Assembly (NCBI RefSeq): GCF_011602485.2
Contig: NZ_CP050022.2
Location: 7,212,001-7,276,000, forward strand
Length of the DNA: 64,000 nucleotides
Direction of reading: 5' to 3'
DNA from: Bradyrhizobium sp. 1(2017)
GTDB lineage: Bacteria; Pseudomonadota; Alphaproteobacteria; Rhizobiales; Xanthobacteraceae
Below the pieces are notes generated by a model, which ran no database searches, had not been told where the DNA came from, and worked only from the letters and a program-made list of their open reading frames with translations. Both the position numbers and the translations under genes were made by a program. Below, in pieces: positions 36,423 to 45,991 of the stretch (the first letter of the stretch is position 1; each line of letters starts with the position of its first letter).

Positions 36423-37190
36423 CTATCTGCGCCGGGCCGCCTGCGCGTGCTCCATGTACATGTGCTCGACCGAACGATCGAGCGAGGCGATCTTCTCGAA
36501 GCCGCGACGCCAGTCCTGCAAGTGCCGCCGTGTCCACAGCACGCCGGCCTCGCGGTCGCGGCGGCGGATCGCATCGATCAGATGGCGGTGCGCTGCGACG
36601 AGGCGCGGCCCGCCTTCAACAACGCCGCTGACGATCATCTCCGTGGTCGGATAGAACAATTGCGCGGCCGGCTCGCGCGCGAGCTGGAGCACGCGATTTT
36701 GCGAGGCCTTCGCGACCAGAACGTGAAATTCTGCGTCGCATCCGGCGAGCATCGCGGGATCGCCGACCACGGCCTCGCTGCGCGCGAGATTGGCGGCGAG
36801 CTCGGCGAGGTTCTCCTCGCTCGCGCGCTCCACTGCGCCTTCGATGCTGGCGACCTCAAGCGTCATCGAGGCCTCGTAGAGCTCGCGGAAGGTGACCTCA
36901 TGCAGGACCAGCGCGCGGCTGAGCCGGCTTGCCAGCTTGCTGTAGCGTGGCAGGCAGGCGTGCAAGCGGCGCGAGGAGTCGCGCCGGATCAGCCCGCCCT
37001 CCTCCAGCACGCGGATGCCCTCGCGAATGGTCGAGCGGTTGACGCCGAACTGTCGGACGAGATCGTGCTCGGTGCCGATGGGATCGCCTGGCTTGATGCG
37101 GCCATTGACGATCTCGCGTTCGATGGCGTCGGCGACCTTCTGATAGGCCGGCGCGACATCGATCGGACGAAAGAGCGGCGCGACAGGCAA
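36423..37190 (-). CDS. GntR-family (FadR/VanR subfamily) transcriptional regulator
   Basis: A 255-residue regulator with a winged HTH (TEHDLVRQFGVNRSTIREGI, RVLEEGGLIRR) and an FCD ligand domain. I set the start at TTG 37190, after GGGAGG at good spacing. The longer frame's TTG at 37220 lies within the operator itself and lacks a Shine-Dalgarno. Two TTGTC-N-GACAA sites flank the divergent promoter region and are its likely operators. It heads the ligase-dehydrogenase operon and is probably autoregulated. Confidence 0.88.
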   Translation of the reverse strand: MPVAPLFRPIDVAPAYQKVADAIEREIVNGRIKPGDPIGTEHDLVRQFGVNRSTIREGIRVLEEGGLIRRDSSRRLHACLPRYSKLASRLSRALVLHEVTFRELYEASMTLEVASIEGAVERASEENLAELAANLARSEAVVGDPAMLAGCDAEFHVLVAKASQNRVLQLAREPAAQLFYPTTEMIVSGVVEGGPRLVAAHRHLIDAIRRRDREAGVLWTRRHLQDWRRGFEKIASLDRSVEHMYMEHAQAARRR

Positions 37191-37209
37191 AACAGCCTCC
37201 CAATGTCGA

Positions 37210-37220
37210 TTGTCCGACAA
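37210..37220. promoter_or_regulatory. GntR operator copy 1
   Basis: TTGTC-C-GACAA is a perfect palindrome 20 bp upstream of the proposed GntR TTG start. It has the same half-sites as the copy at 37309-37319. Confidence 0.65.
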
Positions 37221-37280
37221 ACTATATTGGCTCGTCCCGGGTGCGTCAAACTACATCATCCAAGCTGCATTCGGAGCAAA

Positions 37281-37336
37281 TTGACTCTGCACGGCCCCCG
37301 CTCTAGCTTTGTCGGACAAAGGGACAAAATAGTCCC
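37281..37336 (+). promoter_or_regulatory. Binding-protein promoter with GntR operator copy 2
   Basis: TTGACT (37281-37286), 17-bp spacer, TAGCTT (37304-37309) make a promoter. The -10 end overlaps TTTGTC-G-GACAAA (37308-37320), so binding would block transcription. GGGAC-N6-GTCCC (37321-37336) follows directly as an additional small inverted repeat. Confidence 0.6.
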
Positions 37337-37357
37337 ATACAAGAGGAAACGTTATCC

Positions 37358-38563
37358 ATGAGACCAATCGCAGCACTCACGTCTGCGGCCGGCTTGCTGT
37401 CGGCTGTCCTGCTCTCTCCCGCCTCCGCCCAGCAGGCACCGCTCAAGATCGGCGTGCTCTCCGACTTCTCCTCCGTCTATTCCGACATCGGAGGCATGGG
37501 GAATGTCGAGGCCACCAAGATGGCGATCGAGGATTTCGGCGGGCAGATGTTCGGCAAGCCGATCGACATGGTCAGTGCCGACGTGCTCAACAAGCCCGAC
37601 GTCGCCTCCACCATCGCGCGCAAATGGTGGGAGACCGAGGGCGTCGACATGATCATCGATCTGCCGACCTCGGCGACCGCGCTCGCGGTGATGGAGCTGT
37701 CGAAGCAGTACGAGAAGATCATGATCGTGACGGATGCGGCGAGCTCCGACATCACCGGAAAGTCGTGCTCGCCCTACACCGCGCACTGGACTTACGACAC
37801 CTACTCCAACGCCCACACGGTCGGTAGCGCCATCGTCAAGAACGGCGGCGACAGCTGGTTCTTCCTCACCGCGGATTACGTGTTCGGCCACTCCATCGAG
37901 CGCGACACCGGCGAGGTGGTGAAGGCGGCCGGCGGCAAGGTGCTCGGCAGCGTCAAGCACCCGCTCAACACGGCGGACTTCTCGTCATTCCTGCTGCAGG
38001 CGCAGGCCTCAAAGGCCAAGATCATCGGGCTCGCCAATGGCGGCGGCGACACCATCAATGCGATCAAGCAGGCCGGCGAGTTCGGCATCGTCGCCGGTGG
38101 CCAGAACCTGGCTGCGATCGTGATGTTCATCTCCGACGTGCACAGCCTGGGCCTCAAGCTTGCGCAAGGGCTGATCGTGACCGAGGCCTATTATTGGGAC
38201 CTCAACGACAAGACCCGCGCGTTCGGCAAGCGTTTCATGGAACGGATCAAGCGCATGCCGACGATGAACCAGGCCGCGACCTACAGCGCAACGCTGCATT
38301 ACCTCAAAGCCGTGCAGGCCGCCGGCACCAAGGACACCAAGACCGTGATGGCCAAGATGCGCGAGCTGCCGGTGCGCGACGCCTTCACCGACAACGGCGT
38401 GCTGCGGGAGGACGGCCGCATGGTGCACAGCATGTACCTGTTCCAGGTGAAGAAGCCGGAGGACTCGAAGGGGCCGTGGGATTACTACAAGCTGCTCGCC
38501 GAGGTGCCCGGCGACCAGGCGTTCCGACCGCTGAAGGACGGCGGCTGCCCGCTGGTGAAGTAA
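37358..38563 (+). CDS. ABC transporter substrate-binding protein (HAAT type)
   Basis: A 401-residue periplasmic binding protein with signal peptide MRPIAALTSAAGLLSAVLLS (cleavage likely after ASAQ). LKIGVLSDFSSVYSDIGGMG and FGGQMFGKPIDMVSADVLNK are typical LivK/UrtA-like landmarks. No permease or ATPase gene is next to it. Divergence from the GntR-ligase operon with shared operators suggests a carboxylic or aromatic acid ligand; this is inferred. Confidence 0.88.
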   Translation: MRPIAALTSAAGLLSAVLLSPASAQQAPLKIGVLSDFSSVYSDIGGMGNVEATKMAIEDFGGQMFGKPIDMVSADVLNKPDVASTIARKWWETEGVDMIIDLPTSATALAVMELSKQYEKIMIVTDAASSDITGKSCSPYTAHWTYDTYSNAHTVGSAIVKNGGDSWFFLTADYVFGHSIERDTGEVVKAAGGKVLGSVKHPLNTADFSSFLLQAQASKAKIIGLANGGGDTINAIKQAGEFGIVAGGQNLAAIVMFISDVHSLGLKLAQGLIVTEAYYWDLNDKTRAFGKRFMERIKRMPTMNQAATYSATLHYLKAVQAAGTKDTKTVMAKMRELPVRDAFTDNGVLREDGRMVHSMYLFQVKKPEDSKGPWDYYKLLAEVPGDQAFRPLKDGGCPLVK

Positions 38564-38609
38564 CGCTAACGACGACGGACCGGCATCGCGCCAGCGCGGT
38601 GCAGGTCCA

Positions 38610-39554
38610 CTAGCGCCGCCGCAGGTCCGACGGGCTGTGGCCGAACTTCCTGCGGAAAACCGTGCTGAAATAGGACGAACTGCTGAAACCCAACTGGTAC
38701 GCCACTTCAGTGATCGACAGCGACCGCAGTTCGGGACGGGTCAGCACGTCGTAGCAGCGCTGCAGTCGGCGATCCAAAATCCATTCGGACACCGAGACAT
38801 CCGTGAGCCGGAAGAGATAATGCAGATGCCTGAGCGAGACGCCGTTGCTCTTCGCGATCTTCTCCAGCGACAGATCCGCATCGGTGAGGTGCGCTTCGAT
38901 CCAGACCTTGACCGAGCGCAGACGGGCTTGCTGCGCACTCGCATCCTCCGAGAATTCGTCCCGATCGCCCATGTCGAGCGCAAGCGCTAGCACGTCCATC
39001 AGCTCACCGCCGAGCCGTGTCCTCACAGTCTCCTCCAGCGGCGCGCCTTCCGCGGCCAGCGTCGCACAGAACTCGGCGGCGATCCGGCCAAGGCCGCGGC
39101 TCGTCGCCATCGTCGTCACCACGGGAAGGCGTCCGTCGCTGAAGCGTGCGGAAAATTCCTTGCGCGGGATCTCGAGATAGAGCGATCGCACCTTGCCGAC
39201 GCATTCGAGATCATAGGCCTCGGAGGCCGAAAAGATCGCGCTGACGCCGGGGTTCGACAGCAGGGTCTGGCCGGCCTGGAGCACATTGATGCGGCCCTGC
39301 TGGACGAATTCGACGTAGTAGCAATCCTTGTCGAGCTTTGCGATGTGCCGCTCGCGGCGCGAGATGCGCTGCTCCGACAGCAGGACGTCGGTCATCGTCA
39401 CCGCGCCGAAGCGCGCCTCGCGAATGAAGCCGTGATAGTCGGATCGCTCCTCGGCATTCACGTCGACATGGACATAGACATCGCAGATCGCGCCTTGCCA
39501 CGCGGCGTAGCGCTTGGACGGCTCCAGCTCGTCTGTCGAAAACACCAGGTTCAT
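38610..39554 (-). CDS. AraC-family transcriptional regulator
   Basis: A 314-residue regulator: N-terminal AraC_binding_2-like region (MNLVFSTDELEPSKRYAAWQ, SEAYDLECVGKVRSLYLEIP) and a C-terminal HTH pair (LSLEKIAKSNGVSLRHLHYL, SITEVAYQLGFSSSSYFSTV, FGHSPSDLRRR). ATG 39554 was chosen as the first conserved residue. It is divergent from the acyl-CoA synthetase and CUT2 importer, its probable targets. Confidence 0.88.
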   Translation of the reverse strand: MNLVFSTDELEPSKRYAAWQGAICDVYVHVDVNAEERSDYHGFIREARFGAVTMTDVLLSEQRISRRERHIAKLDKDCYYVEFVQQGRINVLQAGQTLLSNPGVSAIFSASEAYDLECVGKVRSLYLEIPRKEFSARFSDGRLPVVTTMATSRGLGRIAAEFCATLAAEGAPLEETVRTRLGGELMDVLALALDMGDRDEFSEDASAQQARLRSVKVWIEAHLTDADLSLEKIAKSNGVSLRHLHYLFRLTDVSVSEWILDRRLQRCYDVLTRPELRSLSITEVAYQLGFSSSSYFSTVFRRKFGHSPSDLRRR

Positions 39555-39822
39555 CGTGCGCCCATCCGTTGCGCCGCCATGATGAACGTCGTTTGTGCAT
39601 CGCACAAGCTGGCCACGCATCGAGATTCTAGAGGGCCGCCGCCTACACGCAAGACGGTTTTGCACGGAGAAGCAAAAGCTTTGCGCTCCGGAGCAAGCCG
39701 CGTTCGGGCATGTGGCCTATGAAGAACAAAAAACGGTCAATGAGATAGGCGGGAAACGTTCGCTTGCATCAGCTCGGATCAGCCGCAGCACGATCTGCCG
39801 TGCCGCCCGAACGGCGGTGCCC

Positions 39823-41718
39823 GTGAGCAGCGCATTGCCATCGCCCATCACGACGCGGTTCACGCAACCGGTCAAGACCATCGCCGATATCGAGGCGCTG
39901 GAGCAGAGGCCTTACGCCTCGCTCGTCCCTGCCCGCAATCTGCTTGATCTCTTCGACGCGACGGCGCGCCTGCATCCCGACCGTCCCGCACTGACCGTCC
40001 TGACCAAGGGCTCGCGCGAGCCCGGCGACGTGACGCTGACGCATCGGCAACTGCTTGCGGAGATCACGCGTGCGGCCAATCTGTTCAGGTTGCACGGGAT
40101 TGGCACGAGCGGCGGCACCGCCGCGTTCCTCTGCCCGATCCTCCCGCCACTGTTTCCGGCGTTGCTCGGCGCCCAGGTCGCGGGCGTTGCCAGCTCGATC
40201 AACTATCTCCTCAACGAGGACGCGATCGCCGACCTGCTCGAGGCGCAGAACGCGACCGTGCTGGTCATCCCTGCCGAAGCGGCCGATCACGCGATCTGGG
40301 CCAAGGCGGCCGATGTCGCAAAGCGCGTCCCGTCGCTGAAGTCCATTTTTGTGATCGGTACGAGCGGCATCCTGCCTGGAGGGTTCCTGGGCTTCGACAA
40401 GGCGATCGCGGGAGGGCGCGATACGCTGGACTTCGAGCCTTCGGCGGATCGCGAGGCGATTTGCGCCCTCTTCCACACCGGCGGGACCACCGGACGACCG
40501 AAGCTGGTTCGGCTGACGCATGGCAACCAGATCCATGCAGCCTGGAGCTTTGCGCAGGTCCACGGATTGGATGAGCTGGATGCAGCCGTGAACGGCTTTC
40601 CGCTGTTTCACGTCGGCGGCACGATGACGCTCGGCCTGTCGATCCTCGCAGCTGGCGGCCATGTGATCATTCCCTCGCCCTATAGCCTCCGAAGTCCCGA
40701 TGCCATCCGCGACTATTGGCACACGGTCGAGCGATTTCGCGCGACCATCGTCAGCGGCGTGCCGACATCGATTGCCGCGCTTGCGGAAGTGCCGATCGGC
40801 TCCTCCGACATCAGCTCGGTTCGCATGGCGCTCACCGGTGGGGCCGTTGCGCCGAAGGCGGTCAGCGAGAGGTTTCAGGCGCGAACCGGGATCACGCTGT
40901 TCGAGACCTACGGCATGACGGAGACCGCGGCGGCTATCGCCTTCAATCCGGGCCGCGGAACACCCGTGCAAGGCAGCGTCGGCTTCCGGGCGCCGTTCGC
41001 GCAGACGAAAATCGTCGCGCTCGAGGATGTCGGCCTGAGGACGGAATGCCCGCCGCTCACCAGCGGTCTCGTGCTCGCCCGGGGACCGCAGGTGTTTCCC
41101 GGTTATCTCGATCCCCAGCACAACAAGGGCGTGCTCACCGACGACCATTGGATCGTCACCGGCGATGTCGGCTACCTCACGGCAGATCAGCGCCTGGTGC
41201 TGACCGGTCGCGAGAAGGACCTCATCGTCCGCAGCGGTCACAACATCGACCCCGCCGCGATCGAGGACGTCGCCAACGCCTTCCCCGGCGTCCAGATGAG
41301 CTCGGCCGTCGGCATGCCCGACGCTTATGCCGGCGAAGTGCCCATTCTCTTCGTGGTACCGTCGCCGGGACAGACCATCGACCTCGCACAGCTGCGCGAG
41401 CATCTCGAACGCAATGTCAACGAGCCGCCTGCGAAGCCGAAGCGCGTCGTGCTGCTCGAGGCGCTTCCGGTCACCGCGGTCGGCAAGATCTTCAAGCCCA
41501 CGCTGCGCGACCTCGCCGTTCAGGAGAAGGTCAGGACCGAGATCGACCGCATTTTCGGACCGGACACTACGGCAGACATTGTCGTCGAGAAGGACGCCAG
41601 GCTGAACACGCTTGTCCACATCTCGATCGATTCTAACGATCAGGATCGGGTCAAGGCACTCACCGAGAGCTTGACACCGCTCCCGCAGACATATCGCATC
41701 ACGACACGATCGTCATAA
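39823..41718 (+). CDS. AMP-forming acyl-CoA synthetase
   Basis: A 631-residue ligase: P-loop HTGGTTGRPKLVRLTHGN, TYGMTETAAAIAFNPGRG, TGDVGYLTADQRLVLTGREK and C-terminal ALPVTAVGKIFKP. It activates an unknown carboxylic acid. The start is uncertain: the frame is open upstream to 39595, but GTG 39823 gives the usual family length; no strong Shine-Dalgarno is seen. It is followed 40 bases later by the importer, so imported material (or its lactone-hydrolysis product) may be the substrate. Confidence 0.85.
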   Translation: MSSALPSPITTRFTQPVKTIADIEALEQRPYASLVPARNLLDLFDATARLHPDRPALTVLTKGSREPGDVTLTHRQLLAEITRAANLFRLHGIGTSGGTAAFLCPILPPLFPALLGAQVAGVASSINYLLNEDAIADLLEAQNATVLVIPAEAADHAIWAKAADVAKRVPSLKSIFVIGTSGILPGGFLGFDKAIAGGRDTLDFEPSADREAICALFHTGGTTGRPKLVRLTHGNQIHAAWSFAQVHGLDELDAAVNGFPLFHVGGTMTLGLSILAAGGHVIIPSPYSLRSPDAIRDYWHTVERFRATIVSGVPTSIAALAEVPIGSSDISSVRMALTGGAVAPKAVSERFQARTGITLFETYGMTETAAAIAFNPGRGTPVQGSVGFRAPFAQTKIVALEDVGLRTECPPLTSGLVLARGPQVFPGYLDPQHNKGVLTDDHWIVTGDVGYLTADQRLVLTGREKDLIVRSGHNIDPAAIEDVANAFPGVQMSSAVGMPDAYAGEVPILFVVPSPGQTIDLAQLREHLERNVNEPPAKPKRVVLLEALPVTAVGKIFKPTLRDLAVQEKVRTEIDRIFGPDTTADIVVEKDARLNTLVHISIDSNDQDRVKALTESLTPLPQTYRITTRSS

Positions 41719-41758
41719 CGGCCCACAGAGGTCGACGCCGCAGAAAGGCAAGACTGGG

Positions 41759-42730
41759 ATGAAGCGCATTCGGTTCAATCAGCAGGAAATCGTCTTCGCC
41801 GTCTTCGCCCTGCTGTTTATGGTGTTCTCGATTTTCCTGCGCGGCTTTCTCACGCCGGAAAACATGCTGACGCTGCTGCAGAACGTCTCCGTGCTCGGCA
41901 TCCTCGGTCTTGCCATGGCCATCGTCGTGATCGGGCGCGGCATCGACATCTCGCTGATCGCGGCGCTCGCGGTCCCGCCGGGGCTGGTCCTGCAAATGGT
42001 ACAGAACGGTCACTCGATGCCGGCCTCGCTGCTGACCGCCTTGCTGCTCACGATTGCCTTCGGCCTCGTCAATGGCTGGCTGATCGCCTATGCCGAAGTG
42101 CCCTCGCTGTTCGCCACGCTCGCCACCGGCCTCCTCCTCGCCGGCCTCGGGCAGGCCGCCTTGTTCCAGCTCGACGTCGTGCAATGGAGTCCGGGCATGG
42201 ATGGCTTCGAGAAGCTCGGACAGGGAACGATTCTCGGTATCCCCACATCGATCGTGATGTTCGCGATCGCATGCATCGTCGTCGCGTTCCTGCTGCGAAA
42301 GACGCGCTGGGGTGCTTACATCTACGCGATCGGCGACAACCCTTTCGCTGCGCGTGTCACCGGCATTCCATCGCGCCCGATCATCGTCCTGCAATATGTG
42401 ATCACTGCACTGATCGGCTGCTTCGCGGGCCTCGTGATGGCGGCATCGGTCAATTCGATGCCGACCCGCATCTTCAATTCGACGCTGATCTACGATGTCA
42501 TCCTGGTCGTCGTGCTCGGCGGCATCGGCCTCTCAGGCGGCCGCGGCGGCGTGTTGAACGTCGTGATCGGCACGCTCGTGATCGGCACGATGCTCAACGG
42601 CATGACCATCATGGACATCTCCTACGCCGGGCAGAACCTCATCAAGGGCGTGGTTCTGCTGCTCGCCGTCATCACGGATTCCTTCCTGAATCCGCGCAAC
42701 GAAGAAACGGCACAGCAGGGCGATATCTGA
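41759..42730 (+). CDS. Sugar-type (CUT2/RbsC) ABC transporter permease
   Basis: A 323-residue inner-membrane protein with about ten helices: NVSVLGILGLAMAIVVIGRGIDIS is the RbsC landmark and VNGWLIAYAEVPSLFATLATGL the CUT2 core, with IYDVILVVVLGGIGLSGGRG near the C-terminus. It forms the channel with the permease fused to the propeller at 43868. CUT2 systems carry pentoses, polyols, autoinducer-2 and other small molecules; substrate here is unknown. Confidence 0.9.
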   Translation: MKRIRFNQQEIVFAVFALLFMVFSIFLRGFLTPENMLTLLQNVSVLGILGLAMAIVVIGRGIDISLIAALAVPPGLVLQMVQNGHSMPASLLTALLLTIAFGLVNGWLIAYAEVPSLFATLATGLLLAGLGQAALFQLDVVQWSPGMDGFEKLGQGTILGIPTSIVMFAIACIVVAFLLRKTRWGAYIYAIGDNPFAARVTGIPSRPIIVLQYVITALIGCFAGLVMAASVNSMPTRIFNSTLIYDVILVVVLGGIGLSGGRGGVLNVVIGTLVIGTMLNGMTIMDISYAGQNLIKGVVLLLAVITDSFLNPRNEETAQQGDI

Positions 42731-42770
42731 ACCACTGATTACAACGACAACCACAACGAAGGAGGAAGCA

Positions 42771-43787
42771 ATGAAGCATTTCGGCACCCCGACAAAGGCA
42801 CTCGTTGCCGCACTGGGTCTCGCGGCCATGACCGCACCGGCTCTCGCCCAGCAGGGCCTCGACGAGCCGTTCCAGAAGCCGTTCAAGGAAGCGCTGGCCG
42901 GCAAGACCGTGGCTTACGTTCCCGTCGCCATGAACTTCGACCTGACCGAGGGCTGGTATGCCGGCCTGAAGAAGGAGCTCGAGCCGTTCGGGGTCAAGTT
43001 CGTGATCCGCGATGCCAACTGGAACACCAATGCCGGCGCACAGGCCGTGACGTCGCTGATCTCCGAAAAGCCGGCGGTGATCGTGGTCCACAACCCTGAT
43101 GTGCAGACCTACGCAAAACTGCTGCAGCGCGCAGAGAACGAAGGCATCTACGTCATCCAGATCAACATGGGCTCCGCCTATCGCAGCTCCGCCTTCGTCG
43201 GCGCCAACTGGGTCGAGATCGGCGAGCGCCAGACCGAAGGCGTGGTCAAGGCCTGCGAGGGCAAGTCGAACAAGATCGCGATCATCCAGGGCGCGCTGTC
43301 GGCGGCAGCGAGCGCCTATACCCTCAAGGGCGTCGAGAACGTTCTCGCCAAGCATCCCGAAATCAAGGTGGTGTCCAGCCAGGCCGCCGATTGGGACGCC
43401 GCCAAGGCCAAGGCGATCACGCAGACGGTGCTGAAGCAGAATCCCGATCTCTGCGGCATCGTCGGGTTCTGGGACGGCATGGACATCGGCACCGCGGCGG
43501 CCGTCAAGGAAGCGGGCCTCACCGGCAAGGTGTTCGTGGCAACCTCGGGCGGCGGCGAGCGCAAGGGCGCCTGCGAGCTGGTCAAGTCGGGCGCGTTCGA
43601 TCTCAACATGAGCTACGACGTGCCGACCCAGGCCGCGCAGATGGCCGGCACGATCAAGTGGCTGCTGTCGTCAGGCGTGAAGCCTGGCTCCGTCAAGGGC
43701 TCGGAATACACCACGCTGATTCCGATCACCAAGGCGAACGCCGACAGCCAAATGGCCTGCTGGAACCTCAGCGACCTCAAGAAATAG
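42771..43787 (+). CDS. Sugar-type (CUT2) ABC transporter substrate-binding protein
   Basis: A 338-residue periplasmic protein with signal peptide MKHFGTPTKALVAALGLAAM (cleavage after LAQQ likely) and a RbsB-type fold (GKTVAYVPVAMNFDLTEGWY, ISEKPAVIVVHNPDVQTYAK, CGIVGFWDGMDIG). AAGGAGGAA precedes the ATG, the strongest ribosome site in this operon, consistent with high expression of binding proteins. The ligand cannot be named. Confidence 0.9.
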   Translation: MKHFGTPTKALVAALGLAAMTAPALAQQGLDEPFQKPFKEALAGKTVAYVPVAMNFDLTEGWYAGLKKELEPFGVKFVIRDANWNTNAGAQAVTSLISEKPAVIVVHNPDVQTYAKLLQRAENEGIYVIQINMGSAYRSSAFVGANWVEIGERQTEGVVKACEGKSNKIAIIQGALSAAASAYTLKGVENVLAKHPEIKVVSSQAADWDAAKAKAITQTVLKQNPDLCGIVGFWDGMDIGTAAAVKEAGLTGKVFVATSGGGERKGACELVKSGAFDLNMSYDVPTQAAQMAGTIKWLLSSGVKPGSVKGSEYTTLIPITKANADSQMACWNLSDLKK

Positions 43788-43867
43788 CTTTGCGCTGACG
43801 CTCTTGATCCCCGGGACATTCAGCCCCGGGGATCTCACTCCCGAACATTCTCCACGCCCCTGCTGGA

Positions 43868-45991
43868 ATGCCGATGCGCGACACACTGACAAGCCTGCGT
43901 TACCGCTACTGGCCCGATCATCTCCTCGGCGAAATCCTGTCCAAGCGATGGACCGAGACAGCCATTCCGGTCATTCTTCTTTTGATCGTCGGCCTCGCGC
44001 TCAGCCGGTCCATCGACAATTTCCTGTCGCCGGCGAGCCTCGCCGACACGGCGCGCCAGGCCGGAGAGATCGGCTTCATCGCGCTCGGACTGGCGCTGGT
44101 CGTCATCGTCGGCGGCATCGATCTTTCGGTCGGCTCGATCTTCGCGCTGACCGATTTCTGCGCACTCTATTGCCTCGACGTGCTGGGCTGGCCGGTGCCG
44201 GCGGTAGTGGCGGCGACGCTGCTCTGCGGTGCGCTGCTCGGCGCAGTCAACGGCGTGTTGATAGGATATTTGAGGCTGCGCGCCTTCATCACCACGCTGA
44301 TCACCCTGATCATCTACCGCTCGGCCTATGATCTCCTGATCCAGCGTTACTCAAACGCAATCGCGTCGGCCTTCCCCGACATCCCGTCCTGGGATTTCAT
44401 CGGCGGTGGCAGCGTGTTCGGCATTCCAACCGTCGCGCTTGTCTACATCGTCATCGCCATCTTCGGCCACATCTTCATGACCCGGCTCCGCCCGGGCTGG
44501 CATATCACCGCGATCGGCGGCTCGCGCCGTTCGGCGTACAATTCGGGCATACCGGTCCGCCGTACGATCGCGCTCTGCTACGTCGCCAGCGGCGTGCTAA
44601 CCAGCATCGGCGCGCTGTTCTTCGCATCCCGGCTCGGCACCGTCGGGGGCGACATCGGCGTCGGTCTCGAGGTGATCGTTCTGACCGCCACCGTGCTCGG
44701 CGGCATCACACTCGGCGGCGGCAAGGGCTCGGTCGCCAAATCGGCGGTCGGCGTGCTGATCGTACTGCTGATCACCAACGGGCTGACCACCATGAACGCG
44801 CGCGGTGGCGTCAACCGGATGGCGCTCGCCGGCATCCTGCTCGTTGCTGCCATGGTCGATATCCGCTGGCAGAAGAACCGGACACGCATTATCAGCAAGG
44901 TCTACGTCGCGCCGACCTACCATTCGTTGCCACCGCCTCCGCCGACCGAGATCGGACAAGGCGGCCCGTTCGAGCAGAACGACAAGCTGCGCAATGTCGA
45001 AGCGATCGGCCTTGGCCGCATCGAGGCGCCGGAGGATGTCATCCTCGATCGCCACGACAATCTCTATGCCGGCTCGCGCCATGGCGACATCATGCGCTTC
45101 CTGGCGCCCGACTATCAGAAGATGGAGGTCTTCGCCCATATTGGCGGCCAGCCGCTCGGCATGGCCTTCGACCGGCAGGACAATCTCTACGTCTGCATCG
45201 GCGGCATGGGACTCTACCGGATCAAGCCCGACGGCATGGTCGAAAAGGCGACCGACGAGACCAATCGCAGCATGCGCTCGGTCAACGACGACAGCCGCCT
45301 CCGGCTCGCCGACGACCTCGACATCACCGACGACGGCCTGATCTTCTTTTCCGAAGCCACCGTGCGTTACGAGATGGACGAGTGGCCGATCGACGGCCTC
45401 GAGGCGCGCGGCAACGGCCGCATCATCTCCTACGACACCAAGACCGGTGCGACGCGAACCGAGCTGCGCGGCCTCAAATTCCCGAACGGCATCTGCGTCG
45501 CCAGCGACGGCCAGTCGATCCTGTTCGCCGAAACCTTCGGCTGCTCGATCAAGCGCTATTACTTCGCGGGACCGAAGAAGGGCAAGGTCGAGATCGTCAT
45601 GGACAATCTGCCGGGCTACCCCGACAACATCAATCTCGCTTCGGACGGCAATTACTGGCTGGCGCTGGTCGGCATGCGCAGCCCCTCGCTCGACCTTGCC
45701 TGGAAGATGCCGGGTTTCCGGCGCCGCATGGGCAAACGCGTGCCCGTGGACGAATGGTTATTCCCCAACATCAACACCGGCTGCGTGGTCAAATTCAACG
45801 AGCAGGGCAGGATCCTCGAATCGTTCTGGGACCTGCACGGCGAGAACCATCCGATGATCACCTCGATGCGCGAGCATCGCGGCTATCTCTATCTCGGCGG
45901 CATCCTCAACAACCGGATCGGCCGCTACAAGCTCGACAACGCCGATCCGAACTTCGTCCAGTATGACAAGCGGTGGGGGAAGCAGTCGTGA
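43868..45991 (+). CDS. Fusion of CUT2 ABC permease with SMP-30/strictosidine-synthase-like beta-propeller
   Basis: A 707-residue fusion. Residues 1-340 are an RbsC-type permease (LSRSIDNFLSPASLADTARQ, VVIVGGIDLSVGSIFALTDF, VLTATVLGGITLGGGKGSVA). A Pro-rich linker (SLPPPPPTEI, about 357-366) joins residues 370-700, a beta-propeller with EDVILDRHDNLYAGSRHGDI, LKFPNGICVASDGQSILFAE and DNLPGYPDNINLASDGNYWL, the strictosidine synthase/gluconolactonase pattern. No signal peptide or membrane segment separates the domains, so the propeller should be cytoplasmic, since CUT2 permeases end inside. It may act on the incoming substrate. Confidence 0.88.
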   Translation: MPMRDTLTSLRYRYWPDHLLGEILSKRWTETAIPVILLLIVGLALSRSIDNFLSPASLADTARQAGEIGFIALGLALVVIVGGIDLSVGSIFALTDFCALYCLDVLGWPVPAVVAATLLCGALLGAVNGVLIGYLRLRAFITTLITLIIYRSAYDLLIQRYSNAIASAFPDIPSWDFIGGGSVFGIPTVALVYIVIAIFGHIFMTRLRPGWHITAIGGSRRSAYNSGIPVRRTIALCYVASGVLTSIGALFFASRLGTVGGDIGVGLEVIVLTATVLGGITLGGGKGSVAKSAVGVLIVLLITNGLTTMNARGGVNRMALAGILLVAAMVDIRWQKNRTRIISKVYVAPTYHSLPPPPPTEIGQGGPFEQNDKLRNVEAIGLGRIEAPEDVILDRHDNLYAGSRHGDIMRFLAPDYQKMEVFAHIGGQPLGMAFDRQDNLYVCIGGMGLYRIKPDGMVEKATDETNRSMRSVNDDSRLRLADDLDITDDGLIFFSEATVRYEMDEWPIDGLEARGNGRIISYDTKTGATRTELRGLKFPNGICVASDGQSILFAETFGCSIKRYYFAGPKKGKVEIVMDNLPGYPDNINLASDGNYWLALVGMRSPSLDLAWKMPGFRRRMGKRVPVDEWLFPNINTGCVVKFNEQGRILESFWDLHGENHPMITSMREHRGYLYLGGILNNRIGRYKLDNADPNFVQYDKRWGKQS

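Noticed and set aside
39595..39822. Upstream extension of the acyl-CoA synthetase
   Set aside because: The extra residues are Arg-rich and unlike the family, and they occupy the promoter gap with the divergent AraC gene.
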